Of a stretch of 64,000 nucleotides of DNA, positions 21,657 through 31,995 are shown one piece after another. Position 1 is the first letter of the stretch; every line of letters starts with the position of its first letter. The notes beneath the pieces were generated by a model, which saw only the letters and a program-made list of their open reading frames with translations, was not told the DNA's origin and searched no databases. The stretch comes from Geosiphon pyriformis (lineage: Eukaryota > Glomeromycota > Glomeromycetes > Archaeosporales > Geosiphonaceae), in NCBI GenBank assembly GCA_016748015.1, contig JAAOMT010000470.1, positions 153,690 through 217,689 on the forward strand, in the 5' to 3' direction. Both the position numbers and the translations under genes were made by a program.

Positions 21657-22340
21657 TCTATTAAAAGAATATATAAAGACATGGTAGATGCAACAGGAAA
21701 TATCAGAAAAATGGAAATTACAGACAACATTCACTCACTAGCACAACAACTCTTTCAATTAATCCAATACCAGAAAATGGAGATTACAATCAATCAACAA
21801 ACTATTCGATATCAAGATACTAGAAAGACATTGCAACTCAGAACATAAAAGAAAACTGAAAATACTGTGGACAAAATCATTGCAAAAGTAAAATTAGCAA
21901 TAAAAGAGTCAACAAAAGAGTCACTATATCAAGAGTTGACTAAAGAAACTTGGAATTGGTGGATACAACAATTTCCACGAAACTATTGTTATTTTTACTT
22001 GGGACAACATATAAATATCCAGAATCTATATACGGATAAAACAAAGTGATTATTCGACAAAAGAATACTACAACAATTAGAACATTTTGTGGGAAAGAAC
22101 AACTTATCCACACAGGCCCGAGCCATATACCAAATACACACAACATTTCAGGATAAACCAGAAATATTGCTCAACAAAGCAATAGATATGGTTACCAGTA
22201 ATCAATTGGGAAAGATCACTAATGCTCAATTTGAAAAATTACAGACCCAAATAACACAAGTAATTCTCGAAAATAAAATCTAAGAAATACTTCAAGAGGG
22301 GGAATTAAATGAGTTGGATTTCAATAGAGCTCAATATTAA
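21657..22340 (+). pseudogene. ORF3 of element A (extra ORF after integrase)
   Basis: In frame with integrase and separated from it only by TAA (21654-21656). The stretch before the MEIT Met (21711) also looks coding: YKDMVDATGNIRK resembles the G and E copies. Blocks: QLFQLIQYQKMEITINQQTI, KVKLAIKEST, ETWNWWIQQFPRNYCYFYLGQ, NIQNLYTDKTK, LGKITNAQFEKLQTQITQVIL, and the end LDFNRAQY-stop overlapping the polypurine tract. About 210-228 codons with three or four stops. No signal peptide or membrane span, so not a typical envelope protein. Function unknown. Confidence 0.68.
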
Positions 22341-22353
22341 AAGGAGGGAATAA
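22339..22353 (+). promoter_or_regulatory. Polypurine tract of element A
   Basis: AAAAGGAGGGAATAA directly before the 3' LTR; the expected primer for plus-strand DNA synthesis. It overlaps the ORF3 stop by two bases. Confidence 0.82.
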
Positions 22354-23226
22354 TGTTACTCATAGAAATATAGGAAATATATTAGCATAATTATTAGCCA
22401 ATCAGAAGTAGGCATAGTAAATGTGAAATTCCAGGATTCCTCTCAGAAATTTCAGGATTCCAAGAATTTCAGAATTCCCTAACAAAGAATTGCAGGATTC
22501 CAGAATTCCAGGATTTCTTTTATAGAAATTGCAAGATTTCATGAATTCCAGGATTCCTGTCGTGAAGAATTAAGGAATTAAGGAATCTCAATTATGTATA
22601 TATAGCAGTAGTATTAGAAACAGAAAAGACAGAATCAATATAACAGAACTCTTAGTCTAAAAACACAATCATCAAATAAATAATTATTCTATATCACAAC
22701 CCACTCTCCACTATCAACACTTCATGTTAATAGTAATTGATACTTAATCATGCTAGAACAATAGCTCTTGATCATGGCTATTGACAGGATATTAACATAC
22801 CAAATTGTCTTGATTTATTGTCTCTATTTCTCTTTATTTTCTTTTCTTTATTTTATTTTCTTTCTTTTTTTGATTTTGTTGTTGTATACTAATTGATTAA
22901 AAAATTAAGCACTGAGTTATTGGCATCAAAAATAGTCTGATAAAAGACCCAGAAATAAGGGTAGAATTTTATATATTATTGGATAGCTTACCAGAAGAGC
23001 ACGACTGCCAGACTAAATTCAGCCACCATGCTGAGAAAGAAATTGGGAAAACTCTTGAGAAAAATACATCTACTATTGACACTATTGAATCTTTGTTTGT
23101 TATACAAAGAACTCCATTAAAACCTTCAGATACAACACTTGCAGAACATTATCAATGGAAATAGCTTTGAGCACCAAGTTATGGGTTTGTTATTTAATTC
23201 AACAGCAAAAATAATCATCTGTAACA
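22354..23226 (+). repeat. Element A 3' LTR
   Basis: 873 bp, TGTTACTCATAG to ATCTGTAACA, followed by the GTGG duplication (23227-23230). TATA at 22597-22604. Over the last 545 bases it differs from the 5' LTR at roughly 45 sites by eye, mostly transitions. Confidence 0.95.
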
Positions 23227-24080
23227 GTGGTTAAGCCAGTTTGGAAAAATTCTGGATAAAGTAGTGATAATATTTAGCAAATCCTAAGAATGCTCTTAAT
23301 TCTGTAAAATTTATTAGTACTGAAAAATATTTGATTATCTTAATTTTATTTGGATCTGTTTTAATGCCATTTTTGCTTATAACATGTTCCAAGAATTTCA
23401 ATTTTGTTTTGCCAAAGAAGCATTTGGTTGCATTCAGTTTTAATCCAGCTTTTTTTAGTCTCTTAAACACTTGCTGTAAATAATAAAGATGATCATCAAA
23501 TGTTTTTGAGAACACATTGGTGTTATCCAAATACATGACTACTGATTTTCATATTAGTTCAGTGTAAATAATCTCTATTAGCTATTGGAATATGGTTAAG
23601 ACATTGGTTAAGTTAAATGGCATTACTTCAAACTCAAAATTTCTTTCTTTGGTTGTAAAAACAGTTTTTTCTTTATCTTCTGATTTTATGGCTATTTGTC
23701 AATAACTACTGTTTAGATCTAATGTTGAAAACTATTTTTTTCTTCTGAAAGCATCAAATAATTCTTGAATCCATGGAATTGGATAACCATCTCCATGAAT
23801 AACACTATTGAGTTTTCTATAATCTACACAAAAGCAGATTTTTCTATTTTTCTTCCAAATTAGTACTATTGGTAATGATTATAAACTCATTAATAATTAA
23901 ATTAACTCATTGTCTAATATTCAATTGATTTTTTGTCAGATGATTTCATAACTTGCTAATAGTACTTTGTATGCTTTTTGTTTAATTGGCATTGTATCTT
24001 CAGTCTTAATCTGGTGCTAGATGATATCAGTTCTGCCAAATTTGTTTTTACTGGCAAAGATGTTAGTAAAGTTGTTGAAT
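23227..24080 (-). pseudogene. Reverse transcriptase of element B, main part
   Basis: Blocks on the minus strand: LNWLT-type edge at the A insertion, LKLNATKCFFGKTKLKFLEH, and the catalytic site MYLDNTN (about 23520-23540), with Asn for the second Asp, which should abolish polymerase activity. The upstream MPF and FSTLDL blocks are readable with stops. The open 101-codon stretch 23231-23536 contains the catalytic site. It continues at 2966 beyond element A. Confidence 0.8.
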
Positions 24081-25140
24081 AATATTTTGAGTTGCATATG
24101 TTAGAATGAGTCTAAGTTTCTTAAGTTTATTTGTTCTAATTGTTCTGGTTAGAGCAAATAACATTTTTTTTGTCTATATATTGTTTGTAATGTGATATCC
24201 ACATATCTGCATAGTTATGGAAAATCTGAAATGGTGCTTAGTAGTTGGTTTTCAATTTTAGTGCTTAAGTATCCAATGGTAATTCTCTTTGGTATTTTAA
24301 TGAGGTCTCCAATTGTATTGTAAATAGAAATTTTAATGTGTTTATGACTTTTAGCCAGTATATAGAAATTGGTAATAGCAATCTTTTCTGATTTATAATT
24401 AATAGTTTCTGCTTCAAAAATTTGGAGTTGATCTCTCATTTTTTTTCTATAACTATTAAATACTGGTCATATGGTGAAATGAAAATTGATTAACAGGTAG
24501 AGATAATTTTTCTTTTGTTAATAACTTTTTTCTCTGCCATATTAATTGGTATATCTATTCAATTTATGAATCCAAATCCACTTATCCTTCTTGTTGTCAT
24601 TCCTAATTTCTCTTTATTTTTCACTAATACTAGCTGAGCTATTTTAACCAGAAATAAGAATATTGCCTGTGCTATTTTTTTATTTGGTTCAATCATATAA
24701 GTTTTTTCTAAATTATTTTGTAGCATTGCAATAATATTTCCTATATATTCTGCATTAATTATTCCTCCTTTTATATTAATTCTCTTTTTTGCTAAACTAC
24801 TTTTAGATGCTAATTGAATTATTGTGATTACTGAGATTTTTAGTATTACTTTTAAATCAATACAGATGCATAAATGTGGTTCCAATTATATGGCATTTTT
24901 TTGGGATATCTAAAATCAAATTCTGTATTAATATTATATACATATTCTGGCATAATACCTTCATTATTATTGCTGAACCATTTGAGTTTTTGCTCTTTTA
25001 AAAGATCAGGAAGCATGATATATTGTTTTGAGTTTGAATCAGAGTTTGAATCTTCACTGTTGTTATTGCCATATTGAACAAAGCTGGAACCATTATTATT
25101 ATTATTATTGTTTAAGTTTGAATTGCAATTAAGTGGCAAT
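24081..25140 (-). pseudogene. dUTPase and connector of element B
   Basis: The connector piece has AITNFYILAKSHKHIKISIYN. dUTPase: motif 1 NTEFDFRYP, motif 2 KSSLAKKRI, motif 3 GGIINAEYIGNI, where the catalytic Asp is Asn, motif 4 NKKIAQAIFLFL, motif 5 RRISGFGFIN (incomplete). The 108-codon piece 24559-24885 is open. An Asn-rich spacer precedes motif 1. Inactive by motif 3. Confidence 0.8.
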
Positions 25141-25900
25141 TCTGATTTTGTTTTACATCTGCTAATTGGTTTTTCTTTTTTTGGGATTATGTAGATTATA
25201 CATAGTAGTAGATTGTAAATGAGATTACAATTATTACAATATTAAAAGTTACATGGAATTAAACAATAGTTACATAGTCAAATGTTTAACTCTTCTAAGC
25301 ACTGTTCTTGCTTTTTTTGTGCAAATGCCAGGTTTTGATAATGTTCATGAAAGTGCTTGGGATTATTTTTGACATTATTAAAGATGTTAAAAGTAAAGAT
25401 GTATTCTGGTTTGAATAGTGTAAATAGATTATTCTTAATTTTTAGCAGTTCATTGAGAAAAGCATTTTTGATTTTGGTGTTTGTCATTCTTCAGATTTTA
25501 TGTTTATTGTATAAATAGTTTTTTAGGTATCATAGTGCTTATTTCTAAATGTTATTAATTGGAGTCTTTTTTTATATTCAATTGTTGATTAAAATTATGT
25601 ACTAACACATTTTGTCACATATTTTTCCTTATTCAGAAATGTCATTCCATATTTTTTTATTGGAAAAAATCATTCTATACATGAGACAAAACTTATTGTC
25701 CCATTTATTTTGTTGCTTTGGTTATCTAAAATGTTCAAAGACATATGGTTGACAATAATATTTCATTATCATGGGCCATTTTTTGTTGTTACCACAGCAT
25801 GCACCCATTGTTGACAATTTTTTGCCACAATCAACACAAATTAATTTGGGTCGACAATAGTTTGATTGTGATTGAATAATAGTAGTATATGGTATATATG
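25141..25900 (-). pseudogene. Cysteine-rich module of element B
   Basis: The zinc ribbon before the dUTPase reads LCNYCLIPCNF, a stop, then YCNNC (about 25220-25285), keeping the CX2CX8CX2C spacing. The upstream cysteine block near 25780-25860 has ICVDCGKKLSTMGACC on the minus strand. The middle is decayed, with a 69-codon open piece (25278-25487) containing PKHFHEHYQNLAFAQKKQEQ. Same order as in A. Confidence 0.55.
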
Positions 25901-26680
25901 TAGAGATAGTTGCTTGGAATTTGTTTTTTTCTCTTTTTTTTTTTTTTTCTTCTCAGATAGGTACTAGTGGTAATTTGTTGTGTTTTTTTTCAGCCCATAA
26001 TACCTAATATGTTTCCCAAGTAGGTTTTTCTTCTTTTTTCTCAAACTCAATTAGTGGCTGTTTATTGGTAATGGTCTTGAAATAACCACAAATGACTGGT
26101 ACTTGAATGTTCTAACTGTTTTGGCTTAGTTGTAATTCCTGGGTATTTTAGTCAAACATGGCATTAGTTTTGGATAGCCAGTCATTACCAATGAGAACTT
26201 GATACTGTGTGGCTTCTATGATAAGAACTTTTATAAATGTGACAATATTATTGACTTTAAATAAGAAGTCATTAATCTTGCCAATAAGAGTTTTAGTTGC
26301 TTTATTGGCTGTAATAATTTTTGTGCTAACAGCATAATTAACTTGGTAACCTAATTGATTCATGAACTATCATGTAATAATACTATCTATTAACTCACTA
26401 TTGAGAATCAGTTTAATAAACTGGCCATCAACTTTGGTGTTGGTGTATATTGTGATAATGGGCTTGGTATTTAGAACAGTTCTACTGAATAATAGTGTTT
26501 CTAATGGAGTTTCTATTTCAAAGAGAAATATTGTGATGAGAAATTTATCTTTTATAATGGTTGTTAGTAAAATGTTGGTAAGTGTTTGTTTCTAATTAGT
26601 TTCTGGTTTGTTGGATTGAATGTTTTCTGGAGTAACTAGAAGACTTAAATAGTTCTGGAAATTTGGGTTTTAGTTATACC
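25901..26680 (-). pseudogene. Aspartic protease and linker of element B
   Basis: The active site reads KLILNSELIDSIIT (about 26375-26415), with Asn for Asp and Glu for the following Gly. Then TLIGKINDFLFKVN, and VLIIEATQYQVLIGNDWLSKTN (26148-26250). The linker with a PTWET-type unit is much reduced. Not functional. Confidence 0.68.
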
Positions 26681-28779
26681 CAGTACTTAAATTCCACTAA
26701 TGGAATTCTGATGGCTGACTAGATGAACTAGAAATCAATTAGTACATTACTATTACCGATCTTTAATTTTGCTGTGTATATGTAATTTTCAGTTTTTGGT
26801 TTTTAGATGACATTTAAGCTGAGTTCTATGGTGGTGTTGAAATAGATTGGGTTTGATAAATTACTTGTGGCTGTGGTTAATAAATAACTGGGGCTGAGAT
26901 TTGATAAATTAGAAGTGTGTATATTAGTTGTTGTGTTATTAATATGTAATAAAGTTGATATTGATTTAATTTAAGAAATAATTCAGAGTTTAAAACTGAC
27001 AATTGAGGTTTTAATACTGGTTTTTTGATCATTAATTATTGATTCTGGTGTGACAATTTATTTTTACATGGCTTTGTTTTTCACAATTGTAGCAAACATA
27101 CATTTCTGATTGCCATGGTTGATTTGTTACTAATAATAGACATAATTAATTCTAAAATTGATTTGTGTTTCTCTGTTTTTTATGATATTGTAATGGCTGA
27201 TAAATTGCTTGATTGTTGTTGTTAGCTAAGTATCTTTCTAATTTCTGGTTGATTGACTTATTGAATTGCCTCAGTTTTGAATTCAATTCAAATGATCCAT
27301 TTATTACTAAGTTTATGACTTGGGTATAGTTGGCTTCTAATTTAGTTGATTCAAAGTCTCTGATATGATTGATTGCAACTTAAAGTGTATTTGGGTGCAT
27401 TAGACGTATTTATTGCAATAAACTATAGTGTAAGTCTTAGATAAATTGATTCAAGATCTGTAACACTGTAAAATAGTCAGCTTTAATTGTCTAGATCTAG
27501 CACAAATTTCTGTGGAAGTGTCCTAAATAAATAGTGACTGCTTTAGTATCTCCTTGCTTAATAATAGTAAAGCTAATAATTAAGCAATTGATGCTATTAT
27601 AATTGTTAAAATATTGTAGAAATACAACTTTGAACATGTTAAAATCTTGGGATTATTTTATAAGATTTTAATATCATAAATCGGCTGTATCTTAGAAAAA
27701 ATATGGAATTGTTTGAAGAACTTTGGTGTCATTTCAATTATTAGCTGCAATTGCTTTGGCAATGTTATTTAACTATGCTTGGGCATTATTCTCTTTGTCA
27801 GTGAATTTTTTGATTTTGGCAATTGGTATATAAGTCATTGGTTGTGGTTGTGGTGGTAGTTGTGGTGGTGGTTGGAGTTGTAGTTATTGTTGATAAGTGA
27901 CTATTAGTGCAATGGATAGAGGATTGATCATGATTACTAAAAGTAAGTTCTGAAAAACAATAGAAGCTGGGTTTGAATGATTTGGGTTTTGCTGAGTTGG
28001 AACAATCAGAGTTTGAATTTCTGGGTTTTCTGGAATTGAGTTTTGATTATTAACTTCCCAATTACTATCTTCTTCTTCTTCTGAATTAGTTATTTCACAA
28101 GGACTAGCAGCTCCAAAATCGAGTTGAGGTGGTGGAAATTGAAATTCTAATAGCATAGGTAATTACAACTTAAATCCTTTAAAGTAATTGTTATAAGTTT
28201 CTAATAAATTGGCTTTTTTTTGTTGGCTTTGAAACATGATTTTTGCTGCTGATGTTTTTGCTGTTAATGTGGACACATCTGCTAATGTAATGTTGATGGT
28301 ATTCCCTGATATATGATGATATAATAGGTAAATGAGTGAAATTACTCTTGGTTTCTTTTAAGTAGATGATTGTATGTTTTTTGGTGTTCTTGTTAGTGTT
28401 TATAATTTTTCTTTGTTTTTGTCTGCAAAGATAATAGGAAATTTTTGTCTGGTGTGTTTTTCAATTTTTTTATTAATTTCCATAATTATTGGGACAAACA
28501 AATAATTTTGTGAAAGAGTGGTGTTTTGAAATAATTCACTATAAAAATTGGTAAATGCTGTTTTCAGATTTTTTTGATCTTCTAAATGAGATTTGATCCT
28601 TTTATTGATGTAAAAATTGAAGATTAACTCTGCTGGCCAATGATTACTTGTTAATTCTAGGTAAAGTTGATAGTGTTAGAATAAAGCTTTCATAAATCTT
28701 AAGTGGTTTGCCTCTGTTACTTCTAATTCTGCTACTGTTTTGGATGATTGTTGTTGATATTGGTTCTTTGTTAAATTAT
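26681..28779 (-). pseudogene. Gag remnant of element B
   Basis: Zinc-knuckle region near 27060-27110 (C-Y-N-C type, degraded). The capsid-like block near 27400-27800 has readable WYQ- and FLQYF-like motifs. The acidic and Gln/Pro-rich part includes an open 90-codon stretch (27884-28156), with SEEEEDSNWEVNN. The N-terminal block is near 28500-28770. Many stops; no intact frame longer than about 90 codons. Confidence 0.65.
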
Positions 28780-28797
28780 ATCTCACAGGAAGCACCA
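28780..28797 (-). promoter_or_regulatory. Primer-binding site of element B
   Basis: On the minus strand TGGTGCTTCCTGTGAGA starts two bases inside the 5' LTR. It differs from A and F by one C to T change in the first nine bases, consistent with decay. Confidence 0.6.
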
Positions 28798-28799
28798 AA

Positions 28800-29710
28800 T
28801 ATTACAGGTGATTATTTGGAGTCTGAAACAAATAACAAACTCATAACTTGATGCTTAATAACTAATGTGAGTTGATAATTTCTAAAGATTTTCATATCTG
28901 AAGATTTTCATACTTAAAAGTTTTGGTAAAGTTTTTTGTATAATAGACAGAAATTTAATAGTGGTTTTTAGTAGTCTTCTGAAATCGCAATTTTGTCAAT
29001 TTTTTTCTCAGCTTGATGGCCAGCAATTCTTTGGTAAGTAATTTTTAAATTTAAGTATTTATCCTCTCACAGAAGTTTTTTATTAGACAATCTTTAATAT
29101 CAATAACTCAGTGTTTAATTTTTAATCAATTAGTATACAACAAACAAAAAATAAAGAAAAAAATAAAATCAAAACATAAAAAAATTTGGCCAAGGTAATT
29201 TAAAAATTAGTATTCTGTCAATAGCTATGATCAAGTACTATTGATTTAGTATAGTTAAGTATTAATATTTATCAACATGAGTTGTTAATAAGGAAAAAAT
29301 AAATTGTAATGGTAACAAGTATTTTATTGATATTTGATATATCTACTTCAAATCATAGAATACTATTGTATAATAGAATGGATAGGAAGTTAGAATGGAA
29401 GATTTTTAAAAAAACTAAGAATCTTTCTTTCTGTTTCTAATATTACTACTATATATACATAAATTTTATTATATAAGATTCCTTGAATTTTTTAATTTTC
29501 TAGCCAGGAATCCTGGAATTCTTGAAATCTTGTAATTCCTTGAAAAAAATCCTGGAATTCTGGAATCTTGCAATTTTTTATACTGGAATCCTGTAATTGC
29601 AAGAATCTTGCAATTTCTCTGAGAAAAATCTTGAAATTCTACTTTTATTGTGTCTTATTTTGATTGACTACTTTGTACTAATATATAATTTTTATATTCT
29701 ATAAGTAACA
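28800..29710 (-). repeat. Element B 5' LTR
   Basis: 911 bp; on the plus strand TATTACAGG to ATAAGTAACA. Contains the U5 block ATAACTTGATGC, a decayed hairpin (AATAGC...ACTATT region near 29220-29245), a TATA-type block and GGAATTCC-like repeats (29505-29640). The flanking bases ATAC at 29711-29714 are one copy of the presumed target duplication. Confidence 0.9.
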
Positions 29711-30260
29711 ATACACAACAAAAAACTTTTGAAGAATCTTTGATTTTTTCTTTGCATTTTTGGCATTCTAATACTAATTTTTTTGATGGCCATTTTCCTC
29801 ATTCTATTAATACTTGTTTAATTTTTTTAGGCAATTTTCAAAGTTTTTTATCTAAATATGTTTTTGGAAAGATTATTGATTATAATTGATTATCTAATCC
29901 AAAAGAAATATCTTGCATTAATGATTGCTTTCTACTTGGACTTAAATTTATCTTGCTTGCAATTAAAGCATTTTTACTAAATGTTACATGATTAGAACTA
30001 TTATTAAAAACAAATATAGCTGTACAATCTGGATATAATTTCTCAAAAATTAGAATTGCTTTATATTTAATTTGTTTAAAAAGATGGTTTGCTGTTTAAT
30101 AATTATCTTGATTTATATTAGATTGTAAATAGTATTGTATTTTTTTTGGTATATTAGAATAGTTTTTTATATTATTTTGTTGTAAATATAAACATTTATC
30201 AATTTTAGTTAGAAATTTACTGACCATAATTGATTTTCTATTTTCTTTTTTTCTTAGTGG
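29711..30260 (-). pseudogene. Fragment of a fungal DDE-transposase-like gene, cut on both sides
   Basis: The only non-LTR sequence I can place. Read on the minus strand it gives LFKQIKYKAILIFEKLYPDC, then IFVFNNSSNHVTFSKNALIA, KINLSPSRKQSLMQDI, IKQVLIE, KWPSKKLVLECQKC and ends at FCCV. This matches from memory a large fungal family with FDNSSNH, ALxAxxMNLxPGGKQ and a Cys-Cys end, usually regarded as transposase-like. The Asp of FDNS is Asn here and two or three stops occur. Element D (GTGG flank, 30257-30260) and element B (ATAC flank) truncate it; the rest lies outside the window. The family name is from recall and unverified. Confidence 0.5.
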
Positions 30261-30468
30261 TGTTACAAGTGATTATTTGGGGTCTTAAATTAAATAACAA
30301 ATCTGTAACTTGGTGCTAATAGCTAATACAATTATTATAATCTGAAGATTTTGGTTGTCTGAAAATTTTGGTTAAGTTTTTTGTATAATAGACAGAGATT
30401 CAATAGTTGTTTTTAGTAGCCTTCTGAAATCGCAATTTTCTCAATTTTTTTCTTAGCTTGGTGGCTGG
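30261..30468 (-). repeat. Element D 3' LTR, outer part (U5 side)
   Basis: Starts TGTTACAAGTGATTATTTGG and contains CTGTAACTTGGTGCTAATAG (the U5 arm of the PBS hairpin). It breaks off at GTGGCTGG, after which the G LTR begins. The continuation CTGGCAATTCTTTAGTAAG is at 50412. Joined, the two parts make an LTR of about 848 bp. Confidence 0.88.
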
Positions 30469-31288
30469 TATTACAGGTAATTATTTGGGGTCTCAAAGCA
30501 AATAACAAATTCATAACTTGGTGCTCAATTGATATACCAATGTTAATTACTGAAGATGGTTTGTATCTGAAGATGTTAGATAAGTTCTTTGTATAATGAA
30601 CAGAGAATTAATAGTTGTTTTCAGTAGCCTCCTGAAATCACAATTCTATCAATTTTTTTTTGGCTTGGTGGTCAGCAATCCTCTGGTAAGTAATTTATAA
30701 TTCTTATACATGTTCTACTCACTTGCAGAGGTCTTTTACCAGGCAATCCTTGATGTCAATAATTCAGCACTTAATCCTTAATCAATTTAGTAAACCACAA
30801 AAAGAGATAATGATAAAACAAAATAAAAAAAAATAAAGAAAATAAAGAAATAAGCCAAGGCAATTTTGTTAAAGTTAGTATTTTGTCAATAGCCATAATC
30901 AAGAGTTATTGTTCTAGTGTGGTTAAGTATGAATTTCTATCAACATGAAGTATTGATAGTGGAAAGTGGATTAAGATAGTGAATAATTATTTATTGATAT
31001 TTGTAATGTAAAAGGTTGCTTAGATCAAATCTAAACTGAGAAGTCTCTAACTAAAGGATTCTGCTCTTTTCTATTTCTATTACTACTGTTATATATACAT
31101 ATTTGAAATTCCTCAATTTCTTAATTTTTCACACCAAGAATCCTTTGCAATTCCTTGTACAAGAATCCTGAAATTTCTGGAATTCTGCAATTCTTCTTGA
31201 GAAAAATCCTGAAATTTTACATTTACTACAATTATTTCTGATTGGTTAATTTATGTGCTAATATACTTCCTATGTTCTATAAGTAACA
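30469..31288 (-). repeat. Element G 3' LTR
   Basis: 820 bp; plus strand TATTACAGG to TAAGTAACA. The repeat array (31125-31215) is shorter than in the other LTR of this element. TATA-type block near 31090. The polypurine tract AAAAAAGAGAAAATAA (minus strand) is at 31289-31304. Confidence 0.93.
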
Positions 31289-31302
31289 TTATTTTCTCTT
31301 TT

Positions 31303-31941
31303 TTAATATTGAGCTTCATCAAAATCTCCCAAATTTCCTAACTCTAATTCTTTGTCTTTGAGTATTTCTTGAACTTTTTTTTCGAGAATTACTTGAATTA
31401 TTTTGTTTTGTAATTTTTTAAATTGGGTGTTGGTTATTTTTTCCATTTGGTTAACTGTAATAAAGTCCATTTCTGGATTAAGTAAAATTTCCAGTTTGTC
31501 TTAGAATCCAGCATGCAATCTATAGATGGTTCTTGCTTGTGTTGTTAGATTGTTTTTTTCCATAAATTGTTTTAATTGTTGCAGTATTGTTGTGTTGAAT
31601 AATTGTTTTGTTTTATCTGTATATAAGTTCTGAATATTCAAGTGTTATCCCAAGTGGAAATAACAAAAGTTTCTTGGAAATTCGTGTATTCACTATTTCC
31701 ATGTTTCTTTGATCAACTCTTAATATGTGGTAATACTTGTTGGTTCTTCTATTGCTAATTTTATTTTCAGAACCCTTTTGTTGATAGTGTTTTCTGTTTT
31801 TCTTTGACTTTTGTATTTGGGTATCTTTCTGGTATCTTGGTATTGAATGGTTTGTTGGTTGATAGTAATTTCTATATTCTGTTTTTGAATCAGTTGGAAG
31901 ATTTGTTGTATTAGTAAGTGCATGTTGTTAGTGATTTCCAT
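31303..31941 (-). pseudogene. ORF3 remnant of element G
   Basis: Starts MEITNNMHLLIQQIFQLIQ at 31941 and is open for 73 codons through QQTIQYQDTRKIPKYKSQRK and KLAIEEP; later blocks with stops include a YFHLG-type motif near 31650, and the end reads D-E-A-Q-Y-stop at the polypurine tract. Upstream, in frame with integrase, KREYKNIVDAIEDFRK follows the TGA stop and joins this ORF, as in A. Confidence 0.65.
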
Positions 31942-31995
31942 TTTTCTAAAGTCTTCTATTGCATCTACTATGTTTTTATATTCTCTTTTTATTGT

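Larger units (their letters stand above)
2967..23226 (+). mobile_element. Element A: Ty3/Gypsy LTR retrotransposon with dUTPase, split by element F
   Basis: Plus-strand element inserted in the RT gene of B, with GTGG duplications and two 873-bp LTRs. Coding parts are at 3866-9517 and 19627-22340, interrupted by element F. The F insertion plus its 4-bp duplication adds 10113 bases (3 x 3371), so RT, RNase H, integrase and ORF3 stay in one frame in both parts. Order: gag, protease, linker and cysteine-rich module, dUTPase, connector, RT, RNase H, integrase, ORF3. RT keeps YLDD; protease (NSG) and RNase H (TNAS) have lost an Asp. The LTRs differ by very roughly 6-9% by eye, mostly transitions. 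Confidence 0.93.
1..29710 (-). mobile_element. Element B: Ty3/Gypsy LTR retrotransposon, split by element A
   Basis: Minus-strand element in two parts, 1-2966 and 23227-29710. Element A sits between them with GTGG on both sides (2963-2966 and 23227-23230). Joining the flanks restores the RT reading seen in the other copies. The left part holds the end of the 3' LTR, ORF3, integrase, RNase H and the RT end; the right part holds the rest of RT, connector, dUTPase, cysteine-rich module, protease, gag and the complete 5' LTR. Its right flank is ATAC; the left flank is outside the window. It is heavily decayed, with many stops, RT motif YLDN, and Asn for Asp in protease, dUTPase and integrase. It must be older than A and F. 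Confidence 0.9.

Noticed and set aside
21657-22340. ORF3 as a retroviral-type envelope gene
   Set aside because: Position fits, but there is no signal peptide, membrane span, cleavage site or cysteine pattern in any copy. It is Gln-, Ile- and Lys-rich and looks soluble.
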